A stretch of 64,000 bases of DNA from Brevibacterium antiquum (GTDB lineage: Bacteria > Actinomycetota > Actinomycetes > Actinomycetales > Brevibacteriaceae), in assembly GCF_016107655.1 (NCBI RefSeq), contig NZ_JABASX010000004.1:1-64000 (forward strand). Reading direction: 5' to 3'. The position numbers and the translations under genes are program-made. The notes under the pieces are model-generated. The model was not told the origin of the DNA, ran no database searches, and saw only the letters and a list, made by a program, of their open reading frames with translations. Shown here piece by piece: positions 26,285-36,924 of the stretch; the stretch's first letter is position 1, and every line of letters starts with the position of its first letter.

Positions 26285-26320
26285 GCCTTGCCGGAATCAG
26301 GTCGAACTGCCTTGCCGGAA
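26285..26320. repeat. 24-bp-spaced direct repeat in a divergent promoter region
   Basis: GCCTTGCCGGAA occurs at 26285-26296 and 26309-26320 within the 202-nt spacer between the SGNH and amidohydrolase genes. Flanking bases also match partly, giving two imperfect 24-bp units. Tandem sites one helical repeat-multiple apart suggest a regulator-binding region. Confidence 0.55.
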
Positions 26321-26436
26321 ACAGAACGGACTGCAGCAGACCCCGGCGGCACCACGTCGTGACCGGTGCCGATCGCCTGGCGTAGACTCGAATCGAGACG
26401 GATCTCATCTGTGAAGGTCACTGCAAGAGGAGCACA

Positions 26437-27717
26437 ATGTATCGTTCGGTTCCGGTTCCCGAGATCACTGATTTCGCCATCACCAATGCTCGGATAGTGC
26501 CCATCGCAGACGCTGACGGCCACCGTGTCGAACCGATCGAATCCGGCACGATCCTGGTCTCGAACGGAACTATCACCTCGGTGGATTCCGGCGCCGACTC
26601 CGCACAGAATCTGCCTGCCGGCACGGAGATCATCGACGCCGGTCGACGCTGGGTCCTGCCGGGATTCATCGAAGCCCACGGCCACCTCGGCGTCCATGAG
26701 GATGGTGAAGGCTGGTCAGGTGACGATACGAACGAGATGACGAATCCCAATGGTGCCGGCGTGCGTGCCCTCGACGGCATCGACCCGAGTGACCTCGGAT
26801 TCAAGGATGCACTGCGCGGGGGAGTCACTTCGGCGCTCATCAAGCCAGGATCCGGCAATCCGATCGGCGGGCGCACCGCCTTCGTCAAGACCTGGGGTCG
26901 GATCGTCGACGAGATGCTCGTGACGCAGGACCTGTCCGTGAAGTCCGCACTGGGAGAGAACCCGAAGCGCGTCTACGGTGAGAAGAACGTCACCCCGTCC
27001 ACGCGCATGGGAACTGCGAAGATCTTCCGCGATGCCTTCGTCGATGCGCAGAACTATCAGGCGAAGCGGGCCCACGCCGAAGCCGAAGGCACACCCTTCG
27101 AACGTGACCTTGAAAAAGAGACTCTGGCAGATGTCCTCGAGCGAAAACTCGTCTTCGACCAGCACTGCCACCGCGCCGATGACATCGCCACGGCCATCCG
27201 ACTGTCTGAGGAATTCGGCTACCGACTGGTCATCAACCACGGCACAGAGGGCCACAAGATCGCTGATTACATCGCCGACAAGGGCATCGACGTCATCCTC
27301 GGGCCCCTCATGACCAGTCGGTCGAAGGTCGAGCTGCGCGATCGCACTTTGGCCACCGCTGGCGCCTTGGCCAAGGCCGGGGTGCGCATCGCCCTGACCA
27401 CCGACCATCCCGTCATCCCCATCAACTTCCTCATCCATGAAGCCTCTCTGGCTGTCAAGGAGGGGCTCGACCCGGTCATCGCACTCGAAGCGCTGACCAT
27501 CAACCCGGCCGCGATCTTCGGACTCGATGACCGGCTGGGCTCACTGGCACCGGGACGCGACGCCGACCTCGTCATCTGGTCCGGTGACCCACTCGACCTG
27601 AACTCCCGCGCCGATCAGGTGTTCGTCTCCGGCCGCAAGGTCTTCGAGTTCGACGCCGCAGCAGGTTCTGCCGATGTGGCGGACCCATTTGGCCCGACTC
27701 TCATCAGTGAGCCGTGA
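26437..27717 (+). CDS. Amidohydrolase-superfamily protein (imidazolonepropionase-like)
   Basis: The 426-residue protein is a TIM-barrel metal-dependent hydrolase. N-terminal composite-beta residues (FAITNARIVPI) lead into the metal motif FIEAHGHLG. Further metal-site histidines appear in FDQHCHRADD, VINHGTEGH and the Asp in LTTDHPV, ending with SLAPGRDADLVIW as is typical. It resembles imidazolonepropionase-like and secreted amidohydrolase groups; substrate unknown. AGAGGAGC precedes the ATG and a TAGACT box lies at about 26384. It overlaps the ThrE-type exporter gene by GTGA, hinting that hydrolysis product and export are linked. Confidence 0.87.
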   Translation: MYRSVPVPEITDFAITNARIVPIADADGHRVEPIESGTILVSNGTITSVDSGADSAQNLPAGTEIIDAGRRWVLPGFIEAHGHLGVHEDGEGWSGDDTNEMTNPNGAGVRALDGIDPSDLGFKDALRGGVTSALIKPGSGNPIGGRTAFVKTWGRIVDEMLVTQDLSVKSALGENPKRVYGEKNVTPSTRMGTAKIFRDAFVDAQNYQAKRAHAEAEGTPFERDLEKETLADVLERKLVFDQHCHRADDIATAIRLSEEFGYRLVINHGTEGHKIADYIADKGIDVILGPLMTSRSKVELRDRTLATAGALAKAGVRIALTTDHPVIPINFLIHEASLAVKEGLDPVIALEALTINPAAIFGLDDRLGSLAPGRDADLVIWSGDPLDLNSRADQVFVSGRKVFEFDAAAGSADVADPFGPTLISEP

Positions 27718-29456
27718 CGGACGACAGCACAGAAGAGGCCCCCACCGCCGAGGTACCGGTCGACGCCCAGTCGTCGTCCGGACCTGAGCACGGTGCGAAC
27801 CAGGCCGAAGCCGGATCCTCGGCGCTGCAGGAACTGCTCGAACTCTCTCGTCAGCAGCGCCTGCAGGAGCTGCGCGAAGCACCGACAGGAGCGCTGAAGC
27901 CCGAGGACGTCGATCCTGCTGGCCCGAAGACATCGAGAGCGACGACAGCCAGATCGAAGCCGAAGGCCGACCATAGAGGCGCCTCCCAGCGGGTCGCCCA
28001 GCGCGTGGCCAGACGCACCGTGGGCAGACTCGTCTCCGGTGCCTCGGTCAACACTCAGCCGGTGCCGATCGTCACCGCACTCAAGGGCAGCCCGTACAAA
28101 GCTCCGGTGCAGGCCAGCGAGCCCGGAGAGGACGAGGCCAGGATGGTCCTCGACCTCGCGGCCGACATCGCCGCGATCATGATGCGCGCCGGCGCGGGCA
28201 CCTCCGACATCGAGGTCTCCGTCATCGCGGCGTGCGCGGCCTTCGGGCTCACGACTGCCCAGGTGGACCTGACCTCGAACACCCTCACCGTGCACTATTC
28301 GACCTCTGATGGCCGTCTCATGACCGTCATGCGCGTCAACCGGGGCGAATCCATCCACTTTGCGAAGCTCGGCTCCGTGCACAAGCTCGTCACCGACCTG
28401 GTTGCCGGAAACCTGGGATTCAATGATGCCCGGAGCCGACTCGACGCCATCAGGTTCCAGCGACGTCCCTATCAGGAATGGTTCGTCACCGGTGCCTGGG
28501 GACTGATGGTCGGCAGCCTCGTCGTGCTGCTCGGCGGCGGAGCCGTTGCAGCAGTCCTCGGAATCGTCATGGCGATCTTCATCCGGGAGAGCGGCAAGTT
28601 CATCGGCCGCACCAGTCTGCCCAATTTCTTCATCACCACGCTGCAGGCTGCGATCGCGACCCTGGTGGCGATGGTGGCCGGGAACTTCGGCATCATCGAA
28701 TCACCGCAGTACCTTGTTGCTGCCGGAATCGTACTGCTTTTGCCGACGCAGTCTCTGTATTCGTCTGTTCAAGATGCCCTGACGAATTTTCCGCTCACCG
28801 CGGCCGGACGAATGGTGGGAGTGGTCCTGACTCTGGCTGGCATTGTTTCGGGCTTGGCACTGGGAGTGGTGACCGGCGAAGCGATCGGCCTCGACCCGAT
28901 CGAGGTTCTCGTGCCCAAGACCGGTGTACACGTCCTCACCGCGATCGCCTCGATGATCGCAGCGGCAGTCGTCTCAATGGCGGCCGTCGTCGCCATGCAG
29001 TCGACGAGGCGATTCATCCTGCCAGCGGCGTTCGTCGGTCTTGCCTCCTACATCACGATCACCGTGCTGACGGTCCTCGAGATCGACAACGTTCTGGCCA
29101 GTCTGCTGGCAGCGACCGTGACCGGTTTCCTGGCTCGACCGCTGTCCCTGCGCTTGGGCGCACCTGCCATCGTGCTCATGATTCCTGCGATCTACACCCT
29201 GCTGCAGGGACTGTCGATCTTCACCGCGGTCTATCAGATCGTCGCCGAATCCGAGACGACTTCCTTCGCAGTGGGACTGTCCTCGCTGTTCACCGCAATT
29301 CTTGCCAATGCGGCACTGGCCGTCGGTGCTGTGCTCGGCAGCTACCTGGCCCGGCCGCTGAAGAACCTCAAGGCAGACGCTGTGGAGAAGACCGCCGAAT
29401 CTGCACGCTCGAACGAATCGACGATCACTCTGGACACGGTCGAACCCCGCGACTGA
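27714..29456 (+). CDS. Threonine/serine exporter family protein (ThrE-like)
   Basis: The 580-residue protein resembles ThrE of corynebacteria, which exports threonine and serine. After about 130 disordered charged residues comes the soluble ThrE domain (LAADIAAIMMRAGAGTSDIE, then TVHYSTSDGRLMTVMRV). About ten hydrophobic helices follow to residue 550, and a short cytoplasmic tail ends the protein. Both halves of the transporter (ThrE and ThrE_2 regions) are fused in one chain, as in ThrE. GTG start overlaps the amidohydrolase stop (GTGA). Confidence 0.88.
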   Translation: MTDDSTEEAPTAEVPVDAQSSSGPEHGANQAEAGSSALQELLELSRQQRLQELREAPTGALKPEDVDPAGPKTSRATTARSKPKADHRGASQRVAQRVARRTVGRLVSGASVNTQPVPIVTALKGSPYKAPVQASEPGEDEARMVLDLAADIAAIMMRAGAGTSDIEVSVIAACAAFGLTTAQVDLTSNTLTVHYSTSDGRLMTVMRVNRGESIHFAKLGSVHKLVTDLVAGNLGFNDARSRLDAIRFQRRPYQEWFVTGAWGLMVGSLVVLLGGGAVAAVLGIVMAIFIRESGKFIGRTSLPNFFITTLQAAIATLVAMVAGNFGIIESPQYLVAAGIVLLLPTQSLYSSVQDALTNFPLTAAGRMVGVVLTLAGIVSGLALGVVTGEAIGLDPIEVLVPKTGVHVLTAIASMIAAAVVSMAAVVAMQSTRRFILPAAFVGLASYITITVLTVLEIDNVLASLLAATVTGFLARPLSLRLGAPAIVLMIPAIYTLLQGLSIFTAVYQIVAESETTSFAVGLSSLFTAILANAALAVGAVLGSYLARPLKNLKADAVEKTAESARSNESTITLDTVEPRD

Positions 29457-29481
29457 GTGCCGGCACGCCCACTGGCTGCCC

Positions 29482-29556
29482 GGTCAGTGTTTCCGCGCTC
29501 AGCATCGGCCCGCTCAGTGTTGGCCCGCCCAGGCTGGGCCTGGTCAGTCCTGGGGT
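29482..29556. repeat. 15-bp minisatellite, five degenerate units
   Basis: Units start at 29482, 29497, 29512, 29527 and 29542; the clearest pair is GCTCAGCATCGGCCC and GCTCAGTGTTGGCCC. It fills the spacer between the convergent thrE-like and ung genes, and the last unit includes the ung stop codon. Confidence 0.65.
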
Positions 29557-30245
29557 GGGAGGGCCCAGTCGATGGGCGGTATGCCCTTTTGTCCCAGCAG
29601 TTCGTTCGTCCGCGAGAACGGTCGGGATCCGAGGAAGCCTCTGCTGGCTGACAGCGGTGACGGATGCGCGGACTCGATGATCGCGACCTCGGAGCGACCC
29701 GATTGCAGCAACGGGGCAAGATTCCTCGCGTCACGGCCCCAGAGAATCGCCACGAGCGGCTGATCCCGGTCGACGAGTGCAGCGATCGCGGTTTCGGTGA
29801 TGGCCTCCCACCCGCGTCTGCGGTGTGATGCGGGCTCGCCCGGTGAAACAGTGAGCACCCTGTTGAGCAGCATGACTCCCTGTCGTGACCACGCCTGCAG
29901 ATCACCATGTGCGGCAGGTTCGATGCCCAGGTCGGAGTTGAGTTCCTTGTAGATGTTCGTCAGCGACCGGGGGAGCGGACGCACCTCGGGATCGACGGCG
30001 AAGGACAGGCCGATCGCATGTCCGGGGGTCGGATAGGGATCCTGACCGACGATGAGCACCTTCACCTCGGCGAGGGGCTCGGCAAAGGCACGGAACACCT
30101 TGTCTCCGCTGGGCAGATAGCTCCTCCCGGCGGCGATCTCCTCCCGCAGGAAATCGCCCATGGCATGGATGCGATCGGCCTGGCCAGACAGCGCCGTGGC
30201 CCAATCGGGGGACATGATCTTCGTCAGTTCGGCTGTGGACGTCAT
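29544..30245 (-). CDS. ung: Uracil-DNA glycosylase, family 1
   Basis: This enzyme cuts uracil from DNA to start base-excision repair. The 233 residues contain the water-activating [16 protein letters not shown] (catalytic Asp in GQDP), the uracil-binding LLNRVLTV, the LWGRDA strand and the DNA-intercalating [17 protein letters not shown] rather than GQDPYH is common in Actinobacteria. The frame extends to 30290, but the ATG at 30245 (MTSTAEL) is 7 nt behind TAGAAT with no room for a leader, and the alternative lies upstream of that promoter. The 3' end merges into a 15-bp repeat. Confidence 0.95.
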   Translation of the reverse strand: MTSTAELTKIMSPDWATALSGQADRIHAMGDFLREEIAAGRSYLPSGDKVFRAFAEPLAEVKVLIVGQDPYPTPGHAIGLSFAVDPEVRPLPRSLTNIYKELNSDLGIEPAAHGDLQAWSRQGVMLLNRVLTVSPGEPASHRRRGWEAITETAIAALVDRDQPLVAILWGRDARNLAPLLQSGRSEVAIIESAHPSPLSASRGFLGSRPFSRTNELLGQKGIPPIDWALPPQD

Positions 30246-30252
30246 GGCCGCG

Positions 30253-30258
30253 ATTCTA
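30253..30258 (-). promoter_or_regulatory. TAGAAT -10 box, leaderless ung
   Basis: TAGAAT on the minus strand ends 7 nt before the ung ATG at 30245. Confidence 0.55.
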
Positions 30259-30408
30259 CCGATGGGGTGAGGCTCGGTGCCGATGTGCACACAACGCAGA
30301 TCAGGTGTGCATCATCGCCTACCCTCCCGCCATTCTTTTCGGACCCGGGCAGACGATATGCTCGACGACAAGAGTTCATCGCAGAACTGAGTAGGTGAAA
30401 GGATCACT

Positions 30409-31875
30409 ATGTCGCAATTTCCCGAGGCCACGAACTGGAAGATGTTCATCGGCGGAGAATGGGTCGAGGCTGCCGACGGTGACAGGAAAGACGTCATCAC
30501 CCCCATCGATCGCAACGTTGTGATCGCCACTGTGGCCAATGGCAAGGAAGCGGACGCCGATCGCGCCGTCAAAGCCGCTCGGAAGGCATTTCCCGAATGG
30601 GCTGCGCTTCCGTTCAAGGAACGTCAGAAGATGCTCATCCGCTGCGCCGATGCACTTGAAGCCGGTTCCGAGGAACTGGCCCAGCTGACCGCGATCGACA
30701 CCGGAAACGCCATCCGGACACAGGCCCGTCCGGAGACGATCATCCTGGCCGACCTGTTCCGCTACATGGGTGGAGTCGCCGGCGAGGTTAAGGGCAATAC
30801 GCTGCCTGCCGGAGACGGACAGCTGCAGTACACGAAGCGGGTGCCGCTCGGCGTCGTCGCAGGAATCCTGCCGTGGAACTCACCGCTGATGATCGCCGCC
30901 TTCAAGACCCCGGCCGCACTGGCCGCCGGCAACACGATCGTCCTCAAATGCGCCGAGGATGCGCCGCTGACAATTCTGAAGATGGCTGAACTGCTCTCCG
31001 ACATCCTGCCGGCCGGCGTCCTCAACGTCGTCACCGGCAAGGGCTCGGTCATCGGTGAAGCCCTCAACGTCCACCCCGACGTCGATAAGGTTTCGTTCAC
31101 CGGTTCGACGAATGTCGGCCGCCACGTCGCTGAACTGGCAGGCGGACGCCTCGCCCATTCTTCGATGGAACTCGGCGGCAAGAGCCCCAACATCGTCTTC
31201 CCCGACTCCAACGATGACGACACCCTCCAGCAGGTGCTGCTGTCGACCCGCTTCGCACGCCAGGGTCAGTCCTGCACGATGGGTTCGCGTCTGTTCCTGC
31301 ACGAGGACATCTACGATGACTTCCTGGGCAAGCTCGTCGACGCAGTGTCGAAGATGAAGGTCGGTGACCCTCGAAACGAGGATTCCGACATCGGCTGCAT
31401 CATCAACGAGAAGCAGTTCAACCAGGTGTCTGACTACATCGAGATGGGCAAGTCGATGGACGGCGTTGAGATCGCCTACGACGGTTCGGACTCACTCGAA
31501 GTCGGCGAACCCGGTTTCTACCACGCGCCCGTCATCTTCTCCAAGGCCAAGAACGAATGGCAGACCAGCCAGGAAGAGATCTTCGGCCCAGTCCTCTCCG
31601 TCATTCCCTGGAAGGACGTCGACGAGGTCATCGACATGGCCAATGACAGCGAATTCGGCCTCGCCGCCTTCGTGTTCACGAAGAACGTCGATGCCGCGCT
31701 GACTATGGCCAATCGGATCGAATCCGGCTGGGTCCAGGTCAACCAGGGTGGCGGCCAGCTGGCCGGCCAGTCCTACGGCGGAATGAAGACCTCCGGCTTC
31801 GGTCGTGAGGCATCGCTGGAGGGCATGCTCGAAGGCTTCACCCAGATCAAGCAGGTCAACATCCGCATCCGCTGA
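30409..31875 (+). CDS. NAD(P)-dependent aldehyde dehydrogenase
   Basis: A 488-residue ALDH-superfamily enzyme oxidising an aldehyde to the acid with NAD(P)+. Seen are the cofactor region GILPWNSPL and STNVGRHVAELA, the general base in MELGGKSPN (near residue 254), the catalytic cysteine in RQGQSCTMGSR (near 288), EIFGPVLSV and the C-terminal GGMKTSGFGREA. Closest by pattern to betaine/succinate-semialdehyde or aromatic aldehyde dehydrogenases; substrate not assignable. GAAAGGA precedes the ATG. Monocistronic, ended by the hairpin at 31921. Confidence 0.93.
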   Translation: MSQFPEATNWKMFIGGEWVEAADGDRKDVITPIDRNVVIATVANGKEADADRAVKAARKAFPEWAALPFKERQKMLIRCADALEAGSEELAQLTAIDTGNAIRTQARPETIILADLFRYMGGVAGEVKGNTLPAGDGQLQYTKRVPLGVVAGILPWNSPLMIAAFKTPAALAAGNTIVLKCAEDAPLTILKMAELLSDILPAGVLNVVTGKGSVIGEALNVHPDVDKVSFTGSTNVGRHVAELAGGRLAHSSMELGGKSPNIVFPDSNDDDTLQQVLLSTRFARQGQSCTMGSRLFLHEDIYDDFLGKLVDAVSKMKVGDPRNEDSDIGCIINEKQFNQVSDYIEMGKSMDGVEIAYDGSDSLEVGEPGFYHAPVIFSKAKNEWQTSQEEIFGPVLSVIPWKDVDEVIDMANDSEFGLAAFVFTKNVDAALTMANRIESGWVQVNQGGGQLAGQSYGGMKTSGFGREASLEGMLEGFTQIKQVNIRIR

Positions 31876-31920
31876 TCAGCTCTCGCTCGACAGGCCGTCG
31901 GACGACCGGTCGGCACTCTC

Positions 31921-31990
31921 GACCCACTCTGCTGTGGGTGACTCACCCGAAGTGGTCAGTCACCTGCAGCAGGGTGGGTTGTCTGGTTTT
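31921..31990 (+). terminator. Terminator of the aldehyde dehydrogenase gene
   Basis: Arms 31921-31943 and 31958-31980 pair over 23 positions with few mismatches or G-U pairs, and a TTTT tract follows at 31987-31990. Confidence 0.7.
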
Positions 31991-32121
31991 CCGCCTTGAG
32001 AGGTGTTGGCGGGGATGGGAAGGCACGCTGGCGGACTCACGACGGCGCGCCGGGAATTTCAGTCCTGCCGTCCGGGCGATAATATAGAGGCAACGATTCA
32101 TCTCGAAGGAGCACAACGTCT

Positions 32122-32388
32122 ATGCCGCAGAACCAAGGCGCACCCGAACTGAGTGAGCTCGAGGTGTCCGTTTTGGAGTTCGAGCGGCGGTGGTGGAAGT
32201 ACGGTGGAGCCAAAGATCATGCGATCCGCGAACGGTTCGACATGTCTGCCACAAGCTACTTCCAGATCCTCAATTCCCTGCTCGATAACCCAGCCGCTCT
32301 TGCCAGTGACCCGATGCTGGTCAAACGCCTGCGTCGCATCCGCACCACGCGGCAGAGCGAACGAGCACAAGCCCGCGTCTCGAGGTAG
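32122..32388 (+). CDS. DUF3263 family protein
   Basis: A small 88-residue protein matching DUF3263, an actinobacterial family of unknown role. The core is LSVLEFERRWWKYGGAKDH-like (here VSVLEFERRWWKYGGAK) followed by IRERFDMSATSYFQILN, which resembles a compact helix-turn-helix, and a basic C-terminal tail (RRIRTTRQSERAQAR). DNA binding is plausible but unproven. A TAATAT box lies about 40 nt upstream and AAGGAG precedes the ATG by 10 nt. Only 2 nt separate it from the LytR_C gene, so they form an operon. Confidence 0.88.
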   Translation: MPQNQGAPELSELEVSVLEFERRWWKYGGAKDHAIRERFDMSATSYFQILNSLLDNPAALASDPMLVKRLRRIRTTRQSERAQARVSR

Positions 32389-32390
32389 AC

Positions 32391-32963
32391 ATGACTGACG
32401 AATTCGACGAGATCGAAACCGGACGACGCAGCGGAGCCCATCGACAGGAGTCCGCGGCGCAGTCGAATGTCGGTGCCATCGCACTGGTCATCATCCTCGC
32501 CCTTGTTGCCGTTCTGCTGGTGGTCGCGGCCATCAACATCATCACCTCGTCAATGAAGGACCCCGAGTCCGACGTCGCCGATTCCGGGTCCGACAAGACC
32601 TCCTCGGCGAGTCCATCGCCAAGCGAGAGCGAGGTCAGCGTCGCTGACCCCTCACTCAAGGTTGACGTCCTCAACGGTTCCGGAGTCTCCGGAACCGCGA
32701 AGAAGTTCTCCGAGGCGGTGGAGGAGAAGGGCTGGAGCCTTGGCCAGGTCGGCAACTATTCGACAGGGCTGACCGACTCCACGGTCTACTACTCTGATGA
32801 GGCGAACGCCTCGCAGGCGAAGATGGTCGCCGAGGCGCTCGGCATCGAGGCCGTCGAGTCGTCGACGGACTTCGACACCGACATCACTGTCGTCATCTGT
32901 TCGGATATCGCCGAACGCGGACCCGAACCCAGCGAAGGCGGTTCGGGCGAAGCCGAGGGCTGA
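32391..32963 (+). CDS. LytR_C domain membrane protein
   Basis: The 190-residue protein has a short cytoplasmic N-terminus, one transmembrane helix (about 26-48), an acidic Ser-rich linker and an extracellular LytR C-terminal domain beginning VDVLNGSGVSGTA at about residue 86. LytR_C domains occur behind LytR-CpsA-Psr ligases or alone, as here, and are thought to act at the cell wall. No catalytic domain is present. It follows the DUF3263 gene by 2 nt, an arrangement conserved in Actinobacteria as far as I recall. Confidence 0.87.
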   Translation: MTDEFDEIETGRRSGAHRQESAAQSNVGAIALVIILALVAVLLVVAAINIITSSMKDPESDVADSGSDKTSSASPSPSESEVSVADPSLKVDVLNGSGVSGTAKKFSEAVEEKGWSLGQVGNYSTGLTDSTVYYSDEANASQAKMVAEALGIEAVESSTDFDTDITVVICSDIAERGPEPSEGGSGEAEG

Positions 32964-33277
32964 AGTTCCGCACGAATCTCAGCGGAAATGAACTCGTCTG
33001 CCAGGAGAGATGAACTCTCCGAACGGTCCCATATAACGAATTGGTAACAGTGTTGAGCGGTCGGGGGACCTGTCCGACGCTGGGGTAGAGTTGCATCAGC
33101 TAGGCAAGCACTGCCCTTGTGTTCTATTCGTGCTTCACCGAGATCATTCTCCAGAGGTCAATGAGAGAAATCGCGGGGTCGGTTGAGTTTTACTAGCCTC
33201 CGTTGTCCGCTGCGTGGCCAGACCGGTTGCAAAACGGGTGATGGAATGTCAATGACACTGCACTGTATGGAGAAGTA
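32964..33277 (+). promoter_or_regulatory. Long leader/promoter region of the cold-shock gene
   Basis: No gene is seen in these 314 nt. A TAGAGT box (33086-33091) is the best -10 candidate and would give a leader of about 180 nt, as is common for cold-shock mRNAs whose 5' UTR folds with temperature. I cannot assign a -35 box. Confidence 0.4.
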
Positions 33278-33481
33278 ATGGCACAAGGTACCGTCAAGTG
33301 GTTCAACGCCGAAAAGGGCTATGGATTCATCACCCTGGAAGGCAACAACCAGGACGTGTTCGTTCACTGGAGTGCAATTCAGATGGATGGCTACCGCGCT
33401 CTCGAAGAGGGCCAGCAGGTTGAGTTCGAAGTTGGAGAAGGACAAAAGGGTCCTCAGGCGGAATCCGTCACCCTCCTCTGA
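33278..33481 (+). CDS. Cold-shock protein (CspA family)
   Basis: The 67-residue protein is a single cold-shock OB-fold domain that binds single-stranded RNA/DNA and melts RNA structure. RNP1 is KGYGFITLE and RNP2 DVFVHWSAI; the start is the canonical [16 protein letters not shown]. Length matches CspA. GGAGAAG precedes the ATG, behind a long leader. It is monocistronic with a strong terminator at 33555. Confidence 0.95.
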   Translation: MAQGTVKWFNAEKGYGFITLEGNNQDVFVHWSAIQMDGYRALEEGQQVEFEVGEGQKGPQAESVTLL

Positions 33482-33554
33482 GACTCACGTACGTAAAGTC
33501 TTTTGATCCGCCTCGGCGGGAGGGCGGCTCAGGCCCGAATCCTTTCGAGCGGGG

Positions 33555-33586
33555 AAAGCGCCAAGCAGGCAACTGCTTGGCGCTTT
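33555..33586. terminator. Terminator of the cold-shock gene (GCAA tetraloop)
   Basis: A perfect 14 bp stem (AAAGCGCCAAGCAG with CTGCTTGGCGCTTT) is closed by a GCAA tetraloop. The 3' arm ends in TTT followed by T. The rest of 33482-33776 shows no gene. Confidence 0.85.
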
Positions 33587-33776
33587 TCAGTTCTGTGGGA
33601 GCAGACTCCACGCAGCAGCATTCCGGTGCATCCACCTCGGGAGCCCGCACCCGCATCCTCCTGGCGCACACTCCTCACGTGTCCGCTCTGTGGAACCCGT
33701 TGGAGTTTCGCGCTGGGCCGAACCGCGGAATCACGTGGGAAGCAGCCATTTCGGCCGGTGTGACCCGGCGTCGATA

Positions 33777-33803
33777 TTTGCACTCGCATGGGGAGAGTGC
33801 TAA
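33777..33803. promoter_or_regulatory. CIRCE element (HrcA operator) at the groEL promoter
   Basis: TTTGCACTC, nine nt, then GAGTGCTAA: one mismatch from the CIRCE consensus TTAGCACTC-N9-GAGTGCTAA. A possible promoter TTGCAC (33778) with TAAATC (33801) at 17 nt spacing is embedded in it, so HrcA binding would block RNA polymerase. A second dyad, GAAAACC-TAG-GGTTTC, lies at about 33817-33832. Confidence 0.9.
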
Positions 33804-33953
33804 ATCTAGTACTGGTGAAAACCTAGGGTTTCTCATCAATCGTTTCGAGAGCGTGGTCCATGTGTGGAATGGAACATGCGGACACACTCTCTGCCGTCGC
33901 GGGCGCTGACGATTGCTCTGGATTCCCAATCCACTCCATCAGGGAGGATCTAA

Positions 33954-35597
<1,644 letters not shown>

Positions 35598-35613
35598 TAA
35601 GCCCCTTTCGCTC

Positions 35614-35657
35614 GAAGAGCCGTGCCGGTGCCCGAAAGGGTGCCGGCACGGCTCTTC
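35614..35657 (+). terminator. Terminator of groEL (GAAA tetraloop)
   Basis: Twenty paired positions (35614-35633 with 35638-35657, two of them G-U) are closed by a GAAA tetraloop. No T-run follows, but its position 17 nt after the stop and the stem length support termination. Confidence 0.75.
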
Positions 35658-35677
35658 TCGGTTCGAAAGCCGTGCAG

Positions 35678-35683
35678 TAGCCT
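35678..35683 (+). promoter_or_regulatory. TAGCCT -10 box, leaderless NTF2-like gene
   Basis: TAGCCT ends 7 nt before the ATG at 35691; it lies just behind the groEL terminator. Confidence 0.5.
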
Positions 35684-35690
35684 GGACGGT

Positions 35691-36074
35691 ATGAACTTCA
35701 CAGGCACAGATTCCTGCGGAAACAGCCCGAAGAACATGTTCGTAGCCAGGTTCGAGGAGAATCTGATCAACGGTGACAGAGAAGCCCTCGCCGAGGTGGT
35801 CGATGAGGACTGCATCCTCCAGATCGTGGGCAGCGGGAGAGTGGAGACCAGCACCGGGCGCGACGAAGTCATCGACGCACTGCTGCGCATTGCTGACTCG
35901 AAGCCTGCGGCCGGTCATCTCGAAGCTGCCATCACTCACGGCAAAGCAGCTGCGGCCTGGGGCCAGTGGGACTATTCGAGCGACGGCGAGGACATCCGAT
36001 ACTTCTCACACACGCTCTGGTTCCGAAACAACAAGGCCACAGAGTTCGCTCAGATCCGTGTCTTCCACGCCTGA
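35691..36074 (+). CDS. NTF2-like (SnoaL-type fold) protein
   Basis: A 127-residue protein with the NTF2/SnoaL pattern: a helical start (MFVARFEENLINGDREALAE), then VVDEDCILQIVGSGRV and beta strands AAAAWGQWDYSS and HTLWFRNNKATEFAQIRVF. Such proteins may be small enzymes or ligand binders; no catalytic residues can be assigned. The frame is open upstream into the groEL terminator, but the ATG at 35691 has a leaderless promoter. Monocistronic. Confidence 0.75.
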   Translation: MNFTGTDSCGNSPKNMFVARFEENLINGDREALAEVVDEDCILQIVGSGRVETSTGRDEVIDALLRIADSKPAAGHLEAAITHGKAAAAWGQWDYSSDGEDIRYFSHTLWFRNNKATEFAQIRVFHA

Positions 36075-36143
36075 GCGCCCTGAGCCGGGCGCGGGCAGGT
36101 TCAGGGACGCCTCCTCAGCGCGTCGCTGCCCGTCACGAGTCGG

Positions 36144-36917
36144 TCAGTCCCAGGGGTTCCTGCGTCGATGACGACGCTCTCGGCGGCGCCTGCGCATTTC
36201 ATCGCTGGGAGACACCCCTCCCGGAGCGAATGGAGGGGCCAAAGGGTGCGGAGGCTGCAATCCGTTGCCGAATGTGTCTTCGTAATCCTCGTCCTCATCG
36301 ACGTTCTTATGTTCCTCAAGCTCACGCTTGGCCTCGGCGTCGCCCAACTGCGCTCGGGCCCGCTTGGTCAGTTCGCGCTTCCTGTTGCGGATGAGGCTCT
36401 GCTTGTTGGAGATCTGTGAGATCGCACCGAAGAGCATCGGAAGAATGACGAATATCGGCCAGAAGAATATGAACCTGCCCGTGGCGAATGAGGTGGCGGC
36501 CCAGATGGCGAGTGTGACTCCGACAGGACCGGCGAACATACCCAGGAGCGCATTCCGCACGCGGTCCTTGTAGTACTTCTGCGCGGCCGCATCGATCTGC
36601 TCGGGAGTGATCGGGATGCGGTCAGTATTCAGGCGGGCCAGAGCTTGGGCACGGGCGGAATCGTCGAGTTCTCCCGGTGCGACCTCGCCCGCTTCGGAGA
36701 TGATGAGATCCTGTACGAGGTCGGGGACCTCTCCCAGAGTCTTCAGACGGTTGGCGGCCTCGCTGCGTTCGTCGAATTCCTCGGCGTCGATCTGACCCAG
36801 CGCAAACGCCTCGGACAGCACATCGGTCACGACTGCGCGATCGGCATCCGAAGCGCGCACCTGCCCATAAGCGCGGGGATCCACGCTGAATCGTGACCAC
36901 AGTGGCGAACTGTTCAT
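36144..36917 (-). CDS. DUF1707 domain membrane protein
   Basis: The 257-residue protein begins with a DUF1707 domain: VRASDADRAVVTDVLSEAF followed by GQIDAEEFDERSEAA, a short actinobacterial module of unknown role. Two transmembrane helices follow (about 131-175), then an acidic segment and an Arg-rich tail (RRRRRERRHRRR). It probably sits in the membrane with both ends inside. The frame runs on upstream over the divergent gene, but MNSSPLW at 36917 is 7 nt behind TACAGT and is taken as the leaderless start. The C-terminal half resembles no domain I know. Confidence 0.8.
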   Translation of the reverse strand: MNSSPLWSRFSVDPRAYGQVRASDADRAVVTDVLSEAFALGQIDAEEFDERSEAANRLKTLGEVPDLVQDLIISEAGEVAPGELDDSARAQALARLNTDRIPITPEQIDAAAQKYYKDRVRNALLGMFAGPVGVTLAIWAATSFATGRFIFFWPIFVILPMLFGAISQISNKQSLIRNRKRELTKRARAQLGDAEAKRELEEHKNVDEDEDYEDTFGNGLQPPHPLAPPFAPGGVSPSDEMRRRRRERRHRRRNPWD

Positions 36918-36924
36918 GACACTT

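Noticed and set aside
29482-29556. CRISPR-like array
   Set aside because: Units are 15 bp, contiguous and degenerate, without spacers or cas genes.
30246-30290. Upstream extension of ung to an ATG at 30290
   Set aside because: The added residues lie upstream of the TAGAAT promoter box and are not part of the UNG family start.
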